64,000 nt of DNA from the NCBI GenBank assembly GCA_016191785.1, contig JACPVJ010000025.1:1-64000 (forward strand), in the 5' to 3' direction. The position numbers and the translations under genes were made by a program. This document shows, piece after piece, positions 43,821 to 52,358 of the stretch; position 1 is the first letter of the stretch; each line of letters opens with the position of its first letter. This DNA is from Myxococcales bacterium. GTDB lineage: Bacteria; Myxococcota_A; Polyangia; Polyangiales; Polyangiaceae. The notes below the pieces were generated by a model. That model searched no databases. It worked only from the letters and a program-made list of their open reading frames with translations, and was not told the origin of the DNA.

Positions 43821-43993
43821 GGGTTTCCTCCGAGGGGCCTTGCCCCACCCGTGGCAGAAGCAGAATCCAGGCCAAACAGAAATGTAGGGAAAAGCGGTCA
43901 GTCCATGCGCCCAACGTGGGGTGACGCCCCCACCTCGTGAGCCCCCACCGGGGGCCGTTCCCCCCTGCCCCGCGTGCCCGTACAGTGGGCCCG

Positions 43994-44656
43994 GTGGAAC
44001 TTCGTTGGGACGAGCGAGGGTTGATCGTGACCGTGGCCCAGGACCGCTTCACCGGCGAGGTGAGGATGGTCGCGTGGATGAACCAGGCCGCGCTCGCTGC
44101 CACCCGCGAGAGCGGGTTTGCGACGTTTTTCAGCCGGTCGCGGGGCAAGCTCTGGCAGAAGGGTGAGACCAGCGGCCATCGACTGCGGGTCCACGCCATC
44201 ACCGCCGACTGCGACGGTGACACGCTGCTGCTCTCGGTCGAGCCCGAAGGGCCGAGCTGCCACACGGGTCGACCGAGCTGCTTCTTCGAAGCGGCCGACG
44301 GCGGCGCGCACGACCCTTCGCCGGTTCTGCTGGCGCTCGAGGGCGTGATCGCCGCACGGGCGAGCAGTAGTGCGGAAAAGAGCTACACGCGTTCGCTGCT
44401 CGACGGCGGCGCCCCGAAGATCGGCGCCAAGCTCAGGGAAGAGGCCGGCGAGCTCGCCGAGGCGATCGCGGCGGAGTCGGCCGAACGCGTCGCCGCCGAG
44501 AGCGCTGACGTGTTGTTCCATCTACTGGTGGCGCTCGAATCGCGGAAGGTTCCGCTTCGCGAAGTGCTTCGCGAGCTGGCGCTCCGCGCGGGCACCAGCG
44601 GGCACGCCGAGAAGGCCGCACGCGGGCGCGGGGGCGCCGGCCCACAGCAGGTTTGA
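43994..44656 (+). CDS. hisI: Bifunctional phosphoribosyl-AMP cyclohydrolase / phosphoribosyl-ATP pyrophosphatase
   Basis: GTG 43994 gives 220 residues, near the usual HisIE size; an in-frame ATG at 43937 would add 19 Pro/Arg-rich residues. The HisI half has MVAWMNQAALAAT, FFSRSRGKLWQKGETSGH and DCDGDTLLLSVEPEGPSCHTG, with zinc/metal cysteines. The HisE half has KSYTRSLLDGGAPKIGAKLR and EEAGELAEAI. It catalyses steps two and three of histidine synthesis in the cytoplasm. No other his gene is in the window, so the pathway is scattered, as is common in this group. Confidence 0.93.
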   Translation: MELRWDERGLIVTVAQDRFTGEVRMVAWMNQAALAATRESGFATFFSRSRGKLWQKGETSGHRLRVHAITADCDGDTLLLSVEPEGPSCHTGRPSCFFEAADGGAHDPSPVLLALEGVIAARASSSAEKSYTRSLLDGGAPKIGAKLREEAGELAEAIAAESAERVAAESADVLFHLLVALESRKVPLREVLRELALRAGTSGHAEKAARGRGGAGPQQV

Positions 44657-44743
44657 CCCTGCTCCAAGTGGCCGATATTGTGGGCTCCTCGCGCTTGCGC
44701 CCCCCGGCCATCTCGGCTGGATCCTCCCCGCGGAAAGTTGCCA

Positions 44744-46885
44744 ATGAAGGTACTGGTCTTCGAAGCGGACGCTGAATTCGCGACGGTGGTGAAAGACGGT
44801 CTCGCGGCCTTGGGGTGCGAGACGACGGTCGTCGACGAAGCCAACGTCGGGTTGCAGGAAGCCGCCTCGAGCAAGCCCGACTTGATCTTGCTGTCGATCG
44901 AGCTGCCGAGGATGAACGGGTTCTCGGTCTGCAACAAGCTCAAGCGCGACCCGGCCCTCAAGGACATCCCGCTGATCATCTTGAGCAGCGACTCGACGGA
45001 AGAGACGTTCGAGCAACACCGTCGGCTTCGCACGCGGGCCGAGGACTACGTCCACAAGCCGATCTCGTTCGGCGATCTGATGGGCCGCGCGCGAGCATTC
45101 GTCGCCTTGCCAGAGAGCGGCGGGCTCACCGAGCCACCGCCCAGCGACATCGTGATCGACGACGAGATCGTCCTCGATGACGCCGAACCGCTGGCCACCG
45201 AGAGCGCCGCAACGGGCGAGGGGGACCTCGATCAGGCCTTCGATTCCCTCCAGCAGAAGCCGAGCACCCCACCGGCGGCGCCCGAGCCGCCCCCCGCGCC
45301 CGAGCCGCCCCCGGCGCCCGAGCCTCCGCCCGAGTCGGCCGCTCCGCCGCCCGCATCGGTCGCTCCGCCCCCAGAGTCGGTCGCTCCGCCTCCGGCGTCG
45401 ATCGCTCCGCCACCGGCCGCCGCGCCGCCGCGCGCCTCGGCCGAGCCGGCGCTGCAGGCCGAGGTCGACCGCCTGCGGGCTCGCGTCGGCGAGCTCGAGG
45501 GCGACCTCGATCGGACCAAGCAGAAGGCCGCCGAGCTCGAGGACGCCGCCAGCCGCGAGGCGAGCAAGGACTCCGAGGTGCAGCGGCTCAAGCGCGAGCT
45601 GGACGAGACCAAGGCCAAGCTGTCGTCCGCGGGGAAGAGCAGCGGCAGCTCGGCCCGAGAGTTCTTGGATCTGCGCGAGCAGCTGAACAAGAAGGACAAA
45701 GAGCTGCTCGATCTGCGCGAGCAAGCCACCGGCAAGGACAAAGAGCTCCTGTCGCTGCGCGACGGCGCGTTGAAGCTGGACCGCGACAAGGCCGATCTGA
45801 ACGACCGCATCGCCGAGCTCGAGTCGCAGCTGTCCGACACACAGAAGAGCCTCGACTCGACCCGCGCCGACAAGGAGCAAGCCGGCAAGCGCGCCGACGA
45901 CTTCAAGCGGAAGAGCGAGAAGCTTCAGGGCGACCTCGAGGCGAAGGGCCGCGAGCTGGACGACGCCAAGGAAGCGCACATGCGCGAGCTGGCGACCCGC
46001 GACGGCAAAGACGCCGCGCTGCGCGCCGAGCACCAAGAGCAGCTCGAGGCGGCCGAAGCGAAGCGCAAGGCCGACGTCGCCTCCGCCGAGGAACAGGGCC
46101 GCGTCGATCTGGCCGCGGCGGTCGAGCAGGCCAAAGCCGAGGCAGCAGCCGCGCAAGCCGCGGCCCTCGAAGAGGCAGCTCGCGTGGCGGAGCGCGCCAA
46201 GGACGAGGCCATCGCCCAGCGCGAGGCCGAGCTGAAGAAGGAATACGACTCGAAGATGGCTGCCCTGCATCGCGCCAACGAAGACGCGATGAACAAGCTC
46301 AAGGCCGAGCACTCGCAGTCGATGGACGACGCCGACGCGACCGCGAAGCAGCGCCTCGCGAGCCGCGAGGCCGAGCTGGAAGCGGCCCGCGCCGACGCCG
46401 AAGAGGCGCTGACCGCGGCGCACGACGCCACCCGTGCCGAGCTCTCCGAGACGCGCGAGAAGCTGGCGGCCACCGAGCGCGCGAAGGAAGAGAGCGAAGC
46501 CAGCCGCGACGCGCAGATCGCCTCACTGAAAGGCGACCTGCAAGAGCGCACCGAGGAGCGCGACGCGGGGACTGCCACGATTCGCGAGCGGGACGACAAG
46601 ATCGCCCAGCTGGAAGCGGCCCTGGCCAGCGAGAAGAGCGCGCACACCGCCGCGCGCGAGACCATCTCGGAGCGCGAGGGGCGGAATTCGCAGCTCGAGG
46701 CCGAGCTCGCGGCGACCCGCGGCGACCTGGACGCGACGGCCGCCAGCCTGGCGAGCGAGTCCCAGAGCCTGGCGAAGGCGCGCGCCAAGTGGACCGACGA
46801 CAAGGCCGCGCTCGAGCGAGCCAAGGACGCGATGGCCGCGGCGCTTTCGCAGATCGAGGACGCCGAGAACCGGCCCATCGATTGA
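44744..46885 (+). CDS. frzS: Pseudo-receiver plus long coiled coil, FrzS-like
   Basis: ATG 44744 gives 713 residues; an in-frame earlier start (44678) lacks a plausible N-terminus. Residues 1-120 form a receiver fold whose phospho-acceptor Asp is replaced by Ser (ILLSIELP), while QHRRLRTRAEDYVHKPI matches the alternative site known for Myxococcus FrzS. A Pro-rich linker follows (about 180-235, PPPAPEPPPAPEPPPESAAP-type). The rest, to residue about 700, is one long heptad-repeat coiled coil. FrzS controls pole-directed type IV pilus motility; here the role is inferred. No frz genes lie nearby. Confidence 0.75.
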   Translation: MKVLVFEADAEFATVVKDGLAALGCETTVVDEANVGLQEAASSKPDLILLSIELPRMNGFSVCNKLKRDPALKDIPLIILSSDSTEETFEQHRRLRTRAEDYVHKPISFGDLMGRARAFVALPESGGLTEPPPSDIVIDDEIVLDDAEPLATESAATGEGDLDQAFDSLQQKPSTPPAAPEPPPAPEPPPAPEPPPESAAPPPASVAPPPESVAPPPASIAPPPAAAPPRASAEPALQAEVDRLRARVGELEGDLDRTKQKAAELEDAASREASKDSEVQRLKRELDETKAKLSSAGKSSGSSAREFLDLREQLNKKDKELLDLREQATGKDKELLSLRDGALKLDRDKADLNDRIAELESQLSDTQKSLDSTRADKEQAGKRADDFKRKSEKLQGDLEAKGRELDDAKEAHMRELATRDGKDAALRAEHQEQLEAAEAKRKADVASAEEQGRVDLAAAVEQAKAEAAAAQAAALEEAARVAERAKDEAIAQREAELKKEYDSKMAALHRANEDAMNKLKAEHSQSMDDADATAKQRLASREAELEAARADAEEALTAAHDATRAELSETREKLAATERAKEESEASRDAQIASLKGDLQERTEERDAGTATIRERDDKIAQLEAALASEKSAHTAARETISEREGRNSQLEAELAATRGDLDATAASLASESQSLAKARAKWTDDKAALERAKDAMAAALSQIEDAENRPID

Positions 46886-46890
46886 ACCGC

Positions 46891-46967
46891 TGGCACGCCC
46901 GGAGGGACTCGAACCCCCGACCACCGGATTAGAAATCCAGCGCTCTATCCAGCTGAGCTACGGGCGC
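46891..46967 (-). tRNA. tRNA-Arg (anticodon UCU)
   Basis: Cloverleaf read on the minus strand: acceptor GCGCCCG / CGGGCGT with a G-U first pair, D-arm AGCTCAGCTGGATAGAGC, anticodon loop TTTCTAA with anticodon TCT, T-arm GGTTCGAGTCC, and an encoded 3' CCA. The length is 77 nt. Confidence 0.96.
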
Positions 46968-47017
46968 AGGCCGGCTTCACCTGTCACATTCGGACGGCGA
47001 TTTCAAAGGGAAGCGGG

Positions 47018-47296
47018 ATGGACCAGGACAGAAAGGCGATCCTCGGGCGTCGGGCGCGGTTCGTCGCCGCCGCCCTCGCCGGCGCTGGCCTCGGCGCAGG
47101 CCCGAGCTGCGCGGCCGACCAGAAGCCGGCGGCGTGCCTCGAGCCTCCGCAGCAGGTCGAGGTGATCGTGCCCGAGGCAGACGCGGGGGCAGCTGAAGAG
47201 CCCACCGACGCCACCCTCCCCGCCCGGAGCCCGATCCCCGACGCCGGCCCGCCCAAGCGCGAGCCGGCCCCGCGGATCTGTCTCAGCGAGTGGTGA
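47018..47296 (+). CDS. Small secreted Pro/Ala/Glu-rich protein with Tat-like signal
   Basis: A 92-residue protein. The N-terminus (GRRARFVAAALAGAGLGAG) has a twin-Arg pair before a hydrophobic stretch, like a Tat or Sec signal, ending near a Cys that could be lipidated (GPSC). The remainder is acidic and Pro-rich with two more cysteines. No function can be proposed. It starts 50 bp past the tRNA on the opposite strand. Confidence 0.45.
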   Translation: MDQDRKAILGRRARFVAAALAGAGLGAGPSCAADQKPAACLEPPQQVEVIVPEADAGAAEEPTDATLPARSPIPDAGPPKREPAPRICLSEW

Positions 47297-47346
47297 CGTC
47301 ACGCATTGGTCACCCCGCCCTCGGGTCGGTCGGATAGGGTCGAGGC

Positions 47347-48552
47347 GTGCCGCGCTATCGCTGGGTGGTCTGGACCCTGAGCTGGGTCGCCTACGCCACG
47401 TACTACACCGGCCGCAAGGGGCTCAGCGTCGCGAAGAAGTCGCTGCACGATCGGCTGGGGGTGAGCGAGAGCGCGCTCGGCGCGATCGACACGGCCTACC
47501 TCGCGGCGTATTCCCTGGGCCAGTTCGCCAGCGGCTTCGCCGGTGATCGCGTCGGCGCTCGGCGGCTGATCGGCGCCGGCATGCTCGCGTCGGCCGCAGC
47601 CTGCACGGCCTTCGGAGCCTCGAGCACGGTGCTCTGGTTCGGGGCGTTCTTCTGCCTGAACGGCCTGGCCCAATCCACCGGCTGGCCCGGCACGACACGG
47701 GCGATGGCCGAATGGACCACCCGCGAGAACCGCGGCACCGTGATGGCCTTCTGGGCGACCTGTTATCAGGTCGGCGGGATCGTGGCGACGGGCCTGGCGG
47801 CGTTCTTGCTCGGTCGCTACGGGTGGCGCGCGGCGTTCTTCGGCCCCGCGGTGTGCCTCTTCGTCGTCGGCGTCGCGGTGTGGATCTGGCTCGCCCCCGG
47901 ACAAGAGCACGGCGACCCCGGTCGCCACGTGGCGGAAGAGCGACGGCTCGCCCAGCGTGCAGTCCTCCGAAGCCCCGTGCTCTGGTGCTACGGCGCCAGC
48001 TACTGCAGCATCAAGTTCATCCGCTACGCGCTGCTGTTCTGGCTGCCCTATTTCTTGGCGAAGAAGCGCGGCTACGGCGAGGAGCAAGCGGGGTACGTCT
48101 CGGTCGCGTTCGAGGTCGGCGGCGTGATCGGCGTGATCGGCCTCGGGGTCGCGTCCGACCGCCTCCGGCGCCATTCGCGATCGTTGCTCTCGGCGGTGGG
48201 GCTTCTCGCGCTGATGGCCGCGCTGCTCTTCTACTCACGCCTCGGCTCGAGCTCGACGTGGCCCAACGTCATCGGTCTGGCGCTGATCGGCGCCGCGCTG
48301 TTCGGTCCCGATGCGCTGCTCTCGGGCGCCGCGTCGCAAGACGCCGGCGGCCCGCACGCCGCGGCCACCGCCACCGGATTCGTCAACGGCATGGGGTCGC
48401 TCGGCGCGGTGCTCGAGGGCCTGGTCGTCCCCGCGATCAGCAAGCGCTACGGATGGGAAGCCGTGTTTCAGCTGTTCATCGCGCTGGCGCTCTTGGCCGC
48501 CCTCTGCCTCGTGCCGACGCTGAGGTCCGCTCCGGCGCCGCGCGCGAGCTGA
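47347..48552 (+). CDS. MFS transporter, GlpT/UhpT (organophosphate:phosphate antiporter) type
   Basis: A 401-residue membrane protein with twelve segments. WVVWTLSWVAYATYYTGRKG at the start and DTAYLAAYSLGQFASGFAGD are hallmarks of the glycerol-3-phosphate/hexose-6-phosphate antiporter family. GRKGLSVAKK includes the Arg/Lys expected to contact phosphate. It probably exchanges a phosphorylated metabolite for phosphate across the inner membrane; which one is not readable. Its stop is convergent with, and adjacent to, the Bpt stop. Confidence 0.85.
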   Translation: MPRYRWVVWTLSWVAYATYYTGRKGLSVAKKSLHDRLGVSESALGAIDTAYLAAYSLGQFASGFAGDRVGARRLIGAGMLASAAACTAFGASSTVLWFGAFFCLNGLAQSTGWPGTTRAMAEWTTRENRGTVMAFWATCYQVGGIVATGLAAFLLGRYGWRAAFFGPAVCLFVVGVAVWIWLAPGQEHGDPGRHVAEERRLAQRAVLRSPVLWCYGASYCSIKFIRYALLFWLPYFLAKKRGYGEEQAGYVSVAFEVGGVIGVIGLGVASDRLRRHSRSLLSAVGLLALMAALLFYSRLGSSSTWPNVIGLALIGAALFGPDALLSGAASQDAGGPHAAATATGFVNGMGSLGAVLEGLVVPAISKRYGWEAVFQLFIALALLAALCLVPTLRSAPAPRAS

Positions 48553-49278
48553 TCACTCGAAACGCCTCCATTCGCCACCGATCAGCCGCTCGTGGGGCAG
48601 AAAGCGCGCCTTGTAGCGCATCCGGTCGCACTCGCCGATGTAGAGGCCCAGGTACAGGTGCTCGAGCCCCCAGGCCAGGCACAGCTCGACCTGCTTCATG
48701 ATCGAGAAGGTGCCGATGCCGAGCGCGGAGTGAACCGGATCGTAGTAGCAGTACACCGCCGACAGAGCGGACTCGGCGCGATCGGTCACGGCGACGCCGA
48801 CCAGCTCACCGGCCAAAAAGTAGCGCAGCTCGAACGACTCGCAGCACGACGCGACCAAGAAGTCGGTGTAGTCCGAGGCTTCGATCGACCGGGCCTCGTC
48901 CACCAGGCCGCGCCCCAGCTTGTGCAGGTTGTAGAGGCGCACCCGCGCCTCGTCGGTGATGGTCGGGCCAATCTCGACCTCGAGGGCGGCGGTCGCGCGC
49001 CGCAGGTTACGGCGCAGCCACCGGCTCTGCCCGAGCTCGCGCACCGGGATGCGAATCGGCTCGCAGGCCTTGCACTCGGGGCACTCGGGCCGGTAGAGCA
49101 CCAGCCCCTGGCGGCGATCCCCGGCGTGCAAGCGCTGATCGAGCTCGACGCGGCTCAGCTCGCGGATCGGCAGGCGCAGCGGCAGTCGCGAGGTGCGCCC
49201 GGGCAGGTAGGGACAGCGGCTGGGCTTGTCGAGCACCAGGAGCTCCGGCGGCTCACCCGGGAGCAGCGGGATGCTCAC
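48553..49278 (-). CDS. bpt: Aspartate/glutamate leucyltransferase (Bpt)
   Basis: A 241-residue protein of the R-transferase fold. CPYLPGRTSRLPLRLP at the start, RPECPECKAC with paired cysteines, and ESALSAVYCYYDPVHSALGI match the bacterial protein transferase family. Bpt attaches Leu to N-terminal Asp or Glu of proteins, marking them for the N-degron pathway (ClpAP/ClpS). ATG 49278 overlaps the amidohydrolase stop by 4 bp, making it the last gene of the salvage operon. The link between protein degradation and nucleoside salvage is unexplained. Confidence 0.88.
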   Translation of the reverse strand: MSIPLLPGEPPELLVLDKPSRCPYLPGRTSRLPLRLPIRELSRVELDQRLHAGDRRQGLVLYRPECPECKACEPIRIPVRELGQSRWLRRNLRRATAALEVEIGPTITDEARVRLYNLHKLGRGLVDEARSIEASDYTDFLVASCCESFELRYFLAGELVGVAVTDRAESALSAVYCYYDPVHSALGIGTFSIMKQVELCLAWGLEHLYLGLYIGECDRMRYKARFLPHERLIGGEWRRFE

Positions 49279-50600
49279 GCGATCTTCGCCCGGCGCGAAA
49301 GGCGTGGCGCCTGCTCACGGGCGACGCGCACGACGCGCTCGGCATCGAGGGTGGTGAGCTCGCCAGCGGCGACCACGGGCCGCCCGCCGACGAACACGTG
49401 CTCGACGTCCCGCGCCTGGGTTGCGTAGACCAGCGTGCTCACCGCGTCCGGGGCCGGCGCCGCGTGGGGCGCGGTGGTGCCCACCACCACCAGATCGGCG
49501 CGCTTGCCGACCTCCAGCGAGCCGATTTCGTGGCCCAGGCCCAGGACCCGGGCGCCATCGATGGTCGCCAGGCGGAGCACCTCGCGAGCCGGCAGCACGC
49601 CCGGACCAACCGTCCCGCTCGAGAGCAGCGCGGCATGTCGCATCTCGAGCCACGGGTCGAGGTTGTTGTTGCAGGGGGCACCGTCGGCGCCGAGCCCGAC
49701 GGTCACGCCTGCGGCGCGCATGCGCGCGACCTGGGCGATGCCGCTGCCAAGCTTGAGGTTGGCAGAGGGGCAGTGCACGACGCGAGTCTCGTCCGCCGCC
49801 AGCCGCTTCATCTGCGCTGCCGTCAGCTGCACACCGTGGGCGATCGAGGCCCGCGGGCCATACAGGCCCCAGCGCCGCAAGAGGACCACGTCATCGGCGC
49901 CCAGCGCGCTCCGGACCGCGCTGCGCTCGCCGGGATGCTCGGCGGCGTGCGTGTGCATGATGGCGTTCGACGCCCTCGCCCGCTCGCAGGCGCCGCGAAT
50001 CAACCGCTCGGAGCAAGACAGGATGAAGCGAGGGATCCACGCGTAGTGGACACGACCGGAGGCGTGGCCCGCCCAGCGCCGCTCGAGCCCCTCGGCGTCG
50101 GCCAGCGCGCGAGCCGTGCTCTCTTTCAGGCGCCGCGGCACCCCCGCCCCGGCGTCCATCAACGTCTTTCCGCCGACGGCTCGGATGCCCGAACGAACGC
50201 AGGCGTCGAACACCACGTCGTGATGGTGCACCGTGCCCAGGTCGAGCACGGCCGTGGTCCCGGCCAGCAGCATCTCGCTCAGGCCGAGCTCGGCGCTGAC
50301 GCGGATGCTGGCCTCGTCGTGCGCGGCCTCGAGCGGCCAGATGCGCCGCCTGAGCCAGTCGAGCAGCGGCAGGTCGTCGGCCATGCCGCGCATCAACACC
50401 TGACACAAGTGCACGTGGGCCATGACCAGGCCCGGCAGCACGATGCGGTCGCGGCCGTCGATCACCCGGGCCTTCTCGCCGGCCTTCGCCCGCCCGAGGG
50501 CCGCGATCCGCCCGTCGCGGATCAGCAGGTCGCCGCGGAGCACGCGGTCGGCGGCGTCGCAGGTGACCAGGGTCGCGCCGCGGATGAGCGTGTCTGCCAT
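49275..50600 (-). CDS. Amidohydrolase of the TRZ/ATZ family (deaminase-like)
   Basis: A 441-residue metal-dependent hydrolase from ATG 50600; a longer frame to 50732 is rejected because the deaminase gene occupies it. VMAHVHLCQVLMRG and MHTHAAEHPGER supply metal ligands, HGVQLTAAQ and GLGADGAPCNNN the later His/Asp. The family covers guanine, 8-oxoguanine, S-adenosylhomocysteine and cytosine deaminases; the salvage setting suggests a purine base or nucleoside substrate. The motif is not specific enough to choose. Stop overlaps the bpt start. Confidence 0.85.
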   Translation of the reverse strand: MADTLIRGATLVTCDAADRVLRGDLLIRDGRIAALGRAKAGEKARVIDGRDRIVLPGLVMAHVHLCQVLMRGMADDLPLLDWLRRRIWPLEAAHDEASIRVSAELGLSEMLLAGTTAVLDLGTVHHHDVVFDACVRSGIRAVGGKTLMDAGAGVPRRLKESTARALADAEGLERRWAGHASGRVHYAWIPRFILSCSERLIRGACERARASNAIMHTHAAEHPGERSAVRSALGADDVVLLRRWGLYGPRASIAHGVQLTAAQMKRLAADETRVVHCPSANLKLGSGIAQVARMRAAGVTVGLGADGAPCNNNLDPWLEMRHAALLSSGTVGPGVLPAREVLRLATIDGARVLGLGHEIGSLEVGKRADLVVVGTTAPHAAPAPDAVSTLVYATQARDVEHVFVGGRPVVAAGELTTLDAERVVRVAREQAPRLSRRAKIA

Positions 50601-50602
50601 GA

Positions 50603-50995
50603 TCACCGTTCGAGGACGAACGCCTCCGGCAAGAGCGCGGCCAGGGTGGTCTGTTTGCGCGCCGTGGGGGTGGTCGAAACGATCACTGCACCGGCGCCGA
50701 ACTCCTGGATCACCTGGCGGCAGATGCCGCACGGCATCGCCGGCGTCTCGGCCTCGGTGTGCACCGCCACCGCCACGATTTCGCGCTCACCAGCCGCGAT
50801 CGCTGCGCCGATCGCGTTGCGTTCGGCGCAGATCGTCGCGCCGAAGCTGGCGTTCTCGACGTTGCAGCCCACGTACGCAAGGCCGCTGGCCGCCCGCACC
50901 GCGGCCCCCACGTGAAACCGCGAATAGGGCGCGTGAGCCCGGGGCATCACGCCCCGCGCCAAGGCCTCGAGCTCGGGCAGGTCGAGGTCGGTCAT
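50603..50995 (-). CDS. cdd: Cytidine deaminase
   Basis: A 130-residue homotetrameric-type enzyme. VGAAVRAASGLAYVGCNVEN, TICAERNAIGAA with catalytic Glu, and MPCGICRQVIQEF with zinc cysteines are complete. It converts cytidine and deoxycytidine to uridine forms. ATG 50995 overlaps the phosphorylase stop by 4 bp, and 2 bp separate it from the amidohydrolase start. Confidence 0.93.
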   Translation of the reverse strand: MTDLDLPELEALARGVMPRAHAPYSRFHVGAAVRAASGLAYVGCNVENASFGATICAERNAIGAAIAAGEREIVAVAVHTEAETPAMPCGICRQVIQEFGAGAVIVSTTPTARKQTTLAALLPEAFVLER

Positions 50996-51819
50996 GACAC
51001 CAGCCGCGCGACCGCTTCGACCCACTTGCCGAGGAGCGCCGTGAAGGTGGCGCGGGTCATCCGTGCCGTCGCTTCCACCTCCGAGTGGTCGAGCGGGGTG
51101 GGCGACAGGCCCGCCCCGAGGTTGGTGATGCAACTCATGGCACCCACGCGTACACCACGATGCCGCAGCACCAACACCTCGGGCACCGTGCTCATGCCGA
51201 CGGCGTCCGCGCCCAAGGTGCGCAGCATGCGGATCTCTGCGGGCGTCTCGTAGCTCGGGCCGAGCAGGCCCGCGTACACGCCCTGTCGCAACTTCACACC
51301 CAGCGCGCCCGCTGCGTCGTGCGCGAGAGCGCAGATCTGCTCGTCGTAGGCCCGGGTCATGTCGGGGAACCGCGGGCCGGCGGTGTCGTCGTTCGGTCCG
51401 GTCAGCGGGTTGCGCCCCATCAGGTTCAAGTGATCGACGACCAGCATCAGGTCTCCGGGGACGAGCCCGGCCTGGATGCCTCCGGCGGCGTTGGTGAGCA
51501 GCACCGCGCGACAGCCGAGCTCGGCCAAGAGCCGCACGCCGAAGGTGACCCGGTCGAGCTCATGCCCCTCGTAGAGGTGTACCCGCCCCTGCAGGCACGC
51601 CACCGTCGCGTCGCCCACCTGCCCCAGGCACAGGTTTCCGGCGTGCCCCACCACCGAGGACCGAGGCATGTGCGGGATGTCCGAGTAGGGCAGCTTCAGC
51701 AGCCCCGAGAGCGAGTCCCCGAAGGCCCCGAGCCCGGACCCGAGCACCACGCCCACTTGGGGGGCCCGCGCCGCCAAGCCTCGAACCCGCGCCGCAGCTT
51801 CGACGAGGTCTGTTGCCAT
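50992..51819 (-). CDS. Purine nucleoside phosphorylase
   Basis: A 275-residue enzyme from Met13 of the longest frame (ATG 51819). GVVLGSGLGAFGD, VVGHAGNLCLGQ, HLYEGHELDRVTFGVRLLAE, LLTNAAGGI and GPSYETPAEIRML are PNP blocks of the trimeric family. It cleaves purine nucleosides with phosphate to free base and ribose-1-phosphate. It is first of four overlapping genes with cytidine deaminase, amidohydrolase and Bpt. A longer frame (51855) adds 12 unlikely residues. Confidence 0.92.
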   Translation of the reverse strand: MATDLVEAAARVRGLAARAPQVGVVLGSGLGAFGDSLSGLLKLPYSDIPHMPRSSVVGHAGNLCLGQVGDATVACLQGRVHLYEGHELDRVTFGVRLLAELGCRAVLLTNAAGGIQAGLVPGDLMLVVDHLNLMGRNPLTGPNDDTAGPRFPDMTRAYDEQICALAHDAAGALGVKLRQGVYAGLLGPSYETPAEIRMLRTLGADAVGMSTVPEVLVLRHRGVRVGAMSCITNLGAGLSPTPLDHSEVEATARMTRATFTALLGKWVEAVARLVS

Positions 51820-51961
51820 CGCGCCCGAAGACTCCCAAAAAGAGCGTGAGCGCACAAAGCGGATTCTCGCCGGACACCCGGACGGTGCGTGCTATGGTCC
51901 GCGCCCCTCGCCGCCTGCCGGCGGCCAAAGCCCGCGGCCCCTGGGCCGCCCCACTGTTGCC

Positions 51962-52294
51962 ATGGCTAGCAAATTCCAGCAGTTTCTCACGGACAACAAG
52001 CTCGACTCGCGCCGCCTCCTGAACACCTCGAAGATCATCGAGGGGCTGCAGCGCGAGGATCGGTCGGCCCGCCTCGCCAAGCGGCGGGGAGCCAAGGCCG
52101 AGACGAAGCCCGCCGAGGGCGCAGAAAAGCCCCCGAAGCGCCGCTCGGGTCGCCCGGTGACCCCGCGCCTGCTCAGCCAGGCCCTCGAGGGCAAGCCGGT
52201 CAGCGGCCCCGCCAAGACCCGGCTGCTCCGCGCTGTGAACCGGCTGCTCGAGCAAAAGAAGAAAGATCCCGCGGACCTGCGCAAGCTGTTCTGA
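51962..52294 (+). CDS. Small basic protein of unknown function
   Basis: A 110-residue protein rich in Lys and Arg, with an N-terminal helix (MASKFQQFLTDNKLDSRRLL), a disordered Lys/Pro/Glu linker and a second helix region (VSGPAKTRLLRAVNRLL). It has no cysteine and no membrane segment. It looks like a nucleic-acid-binding or scaffold protein, but no family is recognised. The divergent gap to the phosphorylase gene is 142 bp. Confidence 0.6.
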   Translation: MASKFQQFLTDNKLDSRRLLNTSKIIEGLQREDRSARLAKRRGAKAETKPAEGAEKPPKRRSGRPVTPRLLSQALEGKPVSGPAKTRLLRAVNRLLEQKKKDPADLRKLF

Positions 52295-52358
52295 CCGGCC
52301 GGGGGGCGGGTGAGCCGGACATGAAGGTCCCCGGCATGCGGCGCATCCAATCTCGTCG

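Noticed and set aside
41607..43940. Plus-strand 777-residue frame antisense to the HzsA-like gene
   Set aside because: Val/Asp/His/Arg-rich shadow translation without domains.
46891..46967. tRNA-Arg as an integration site of a mobile element
   Set aside because: No integrase, direct repeat of the tRNA end or foreign gene content is visible on either side.
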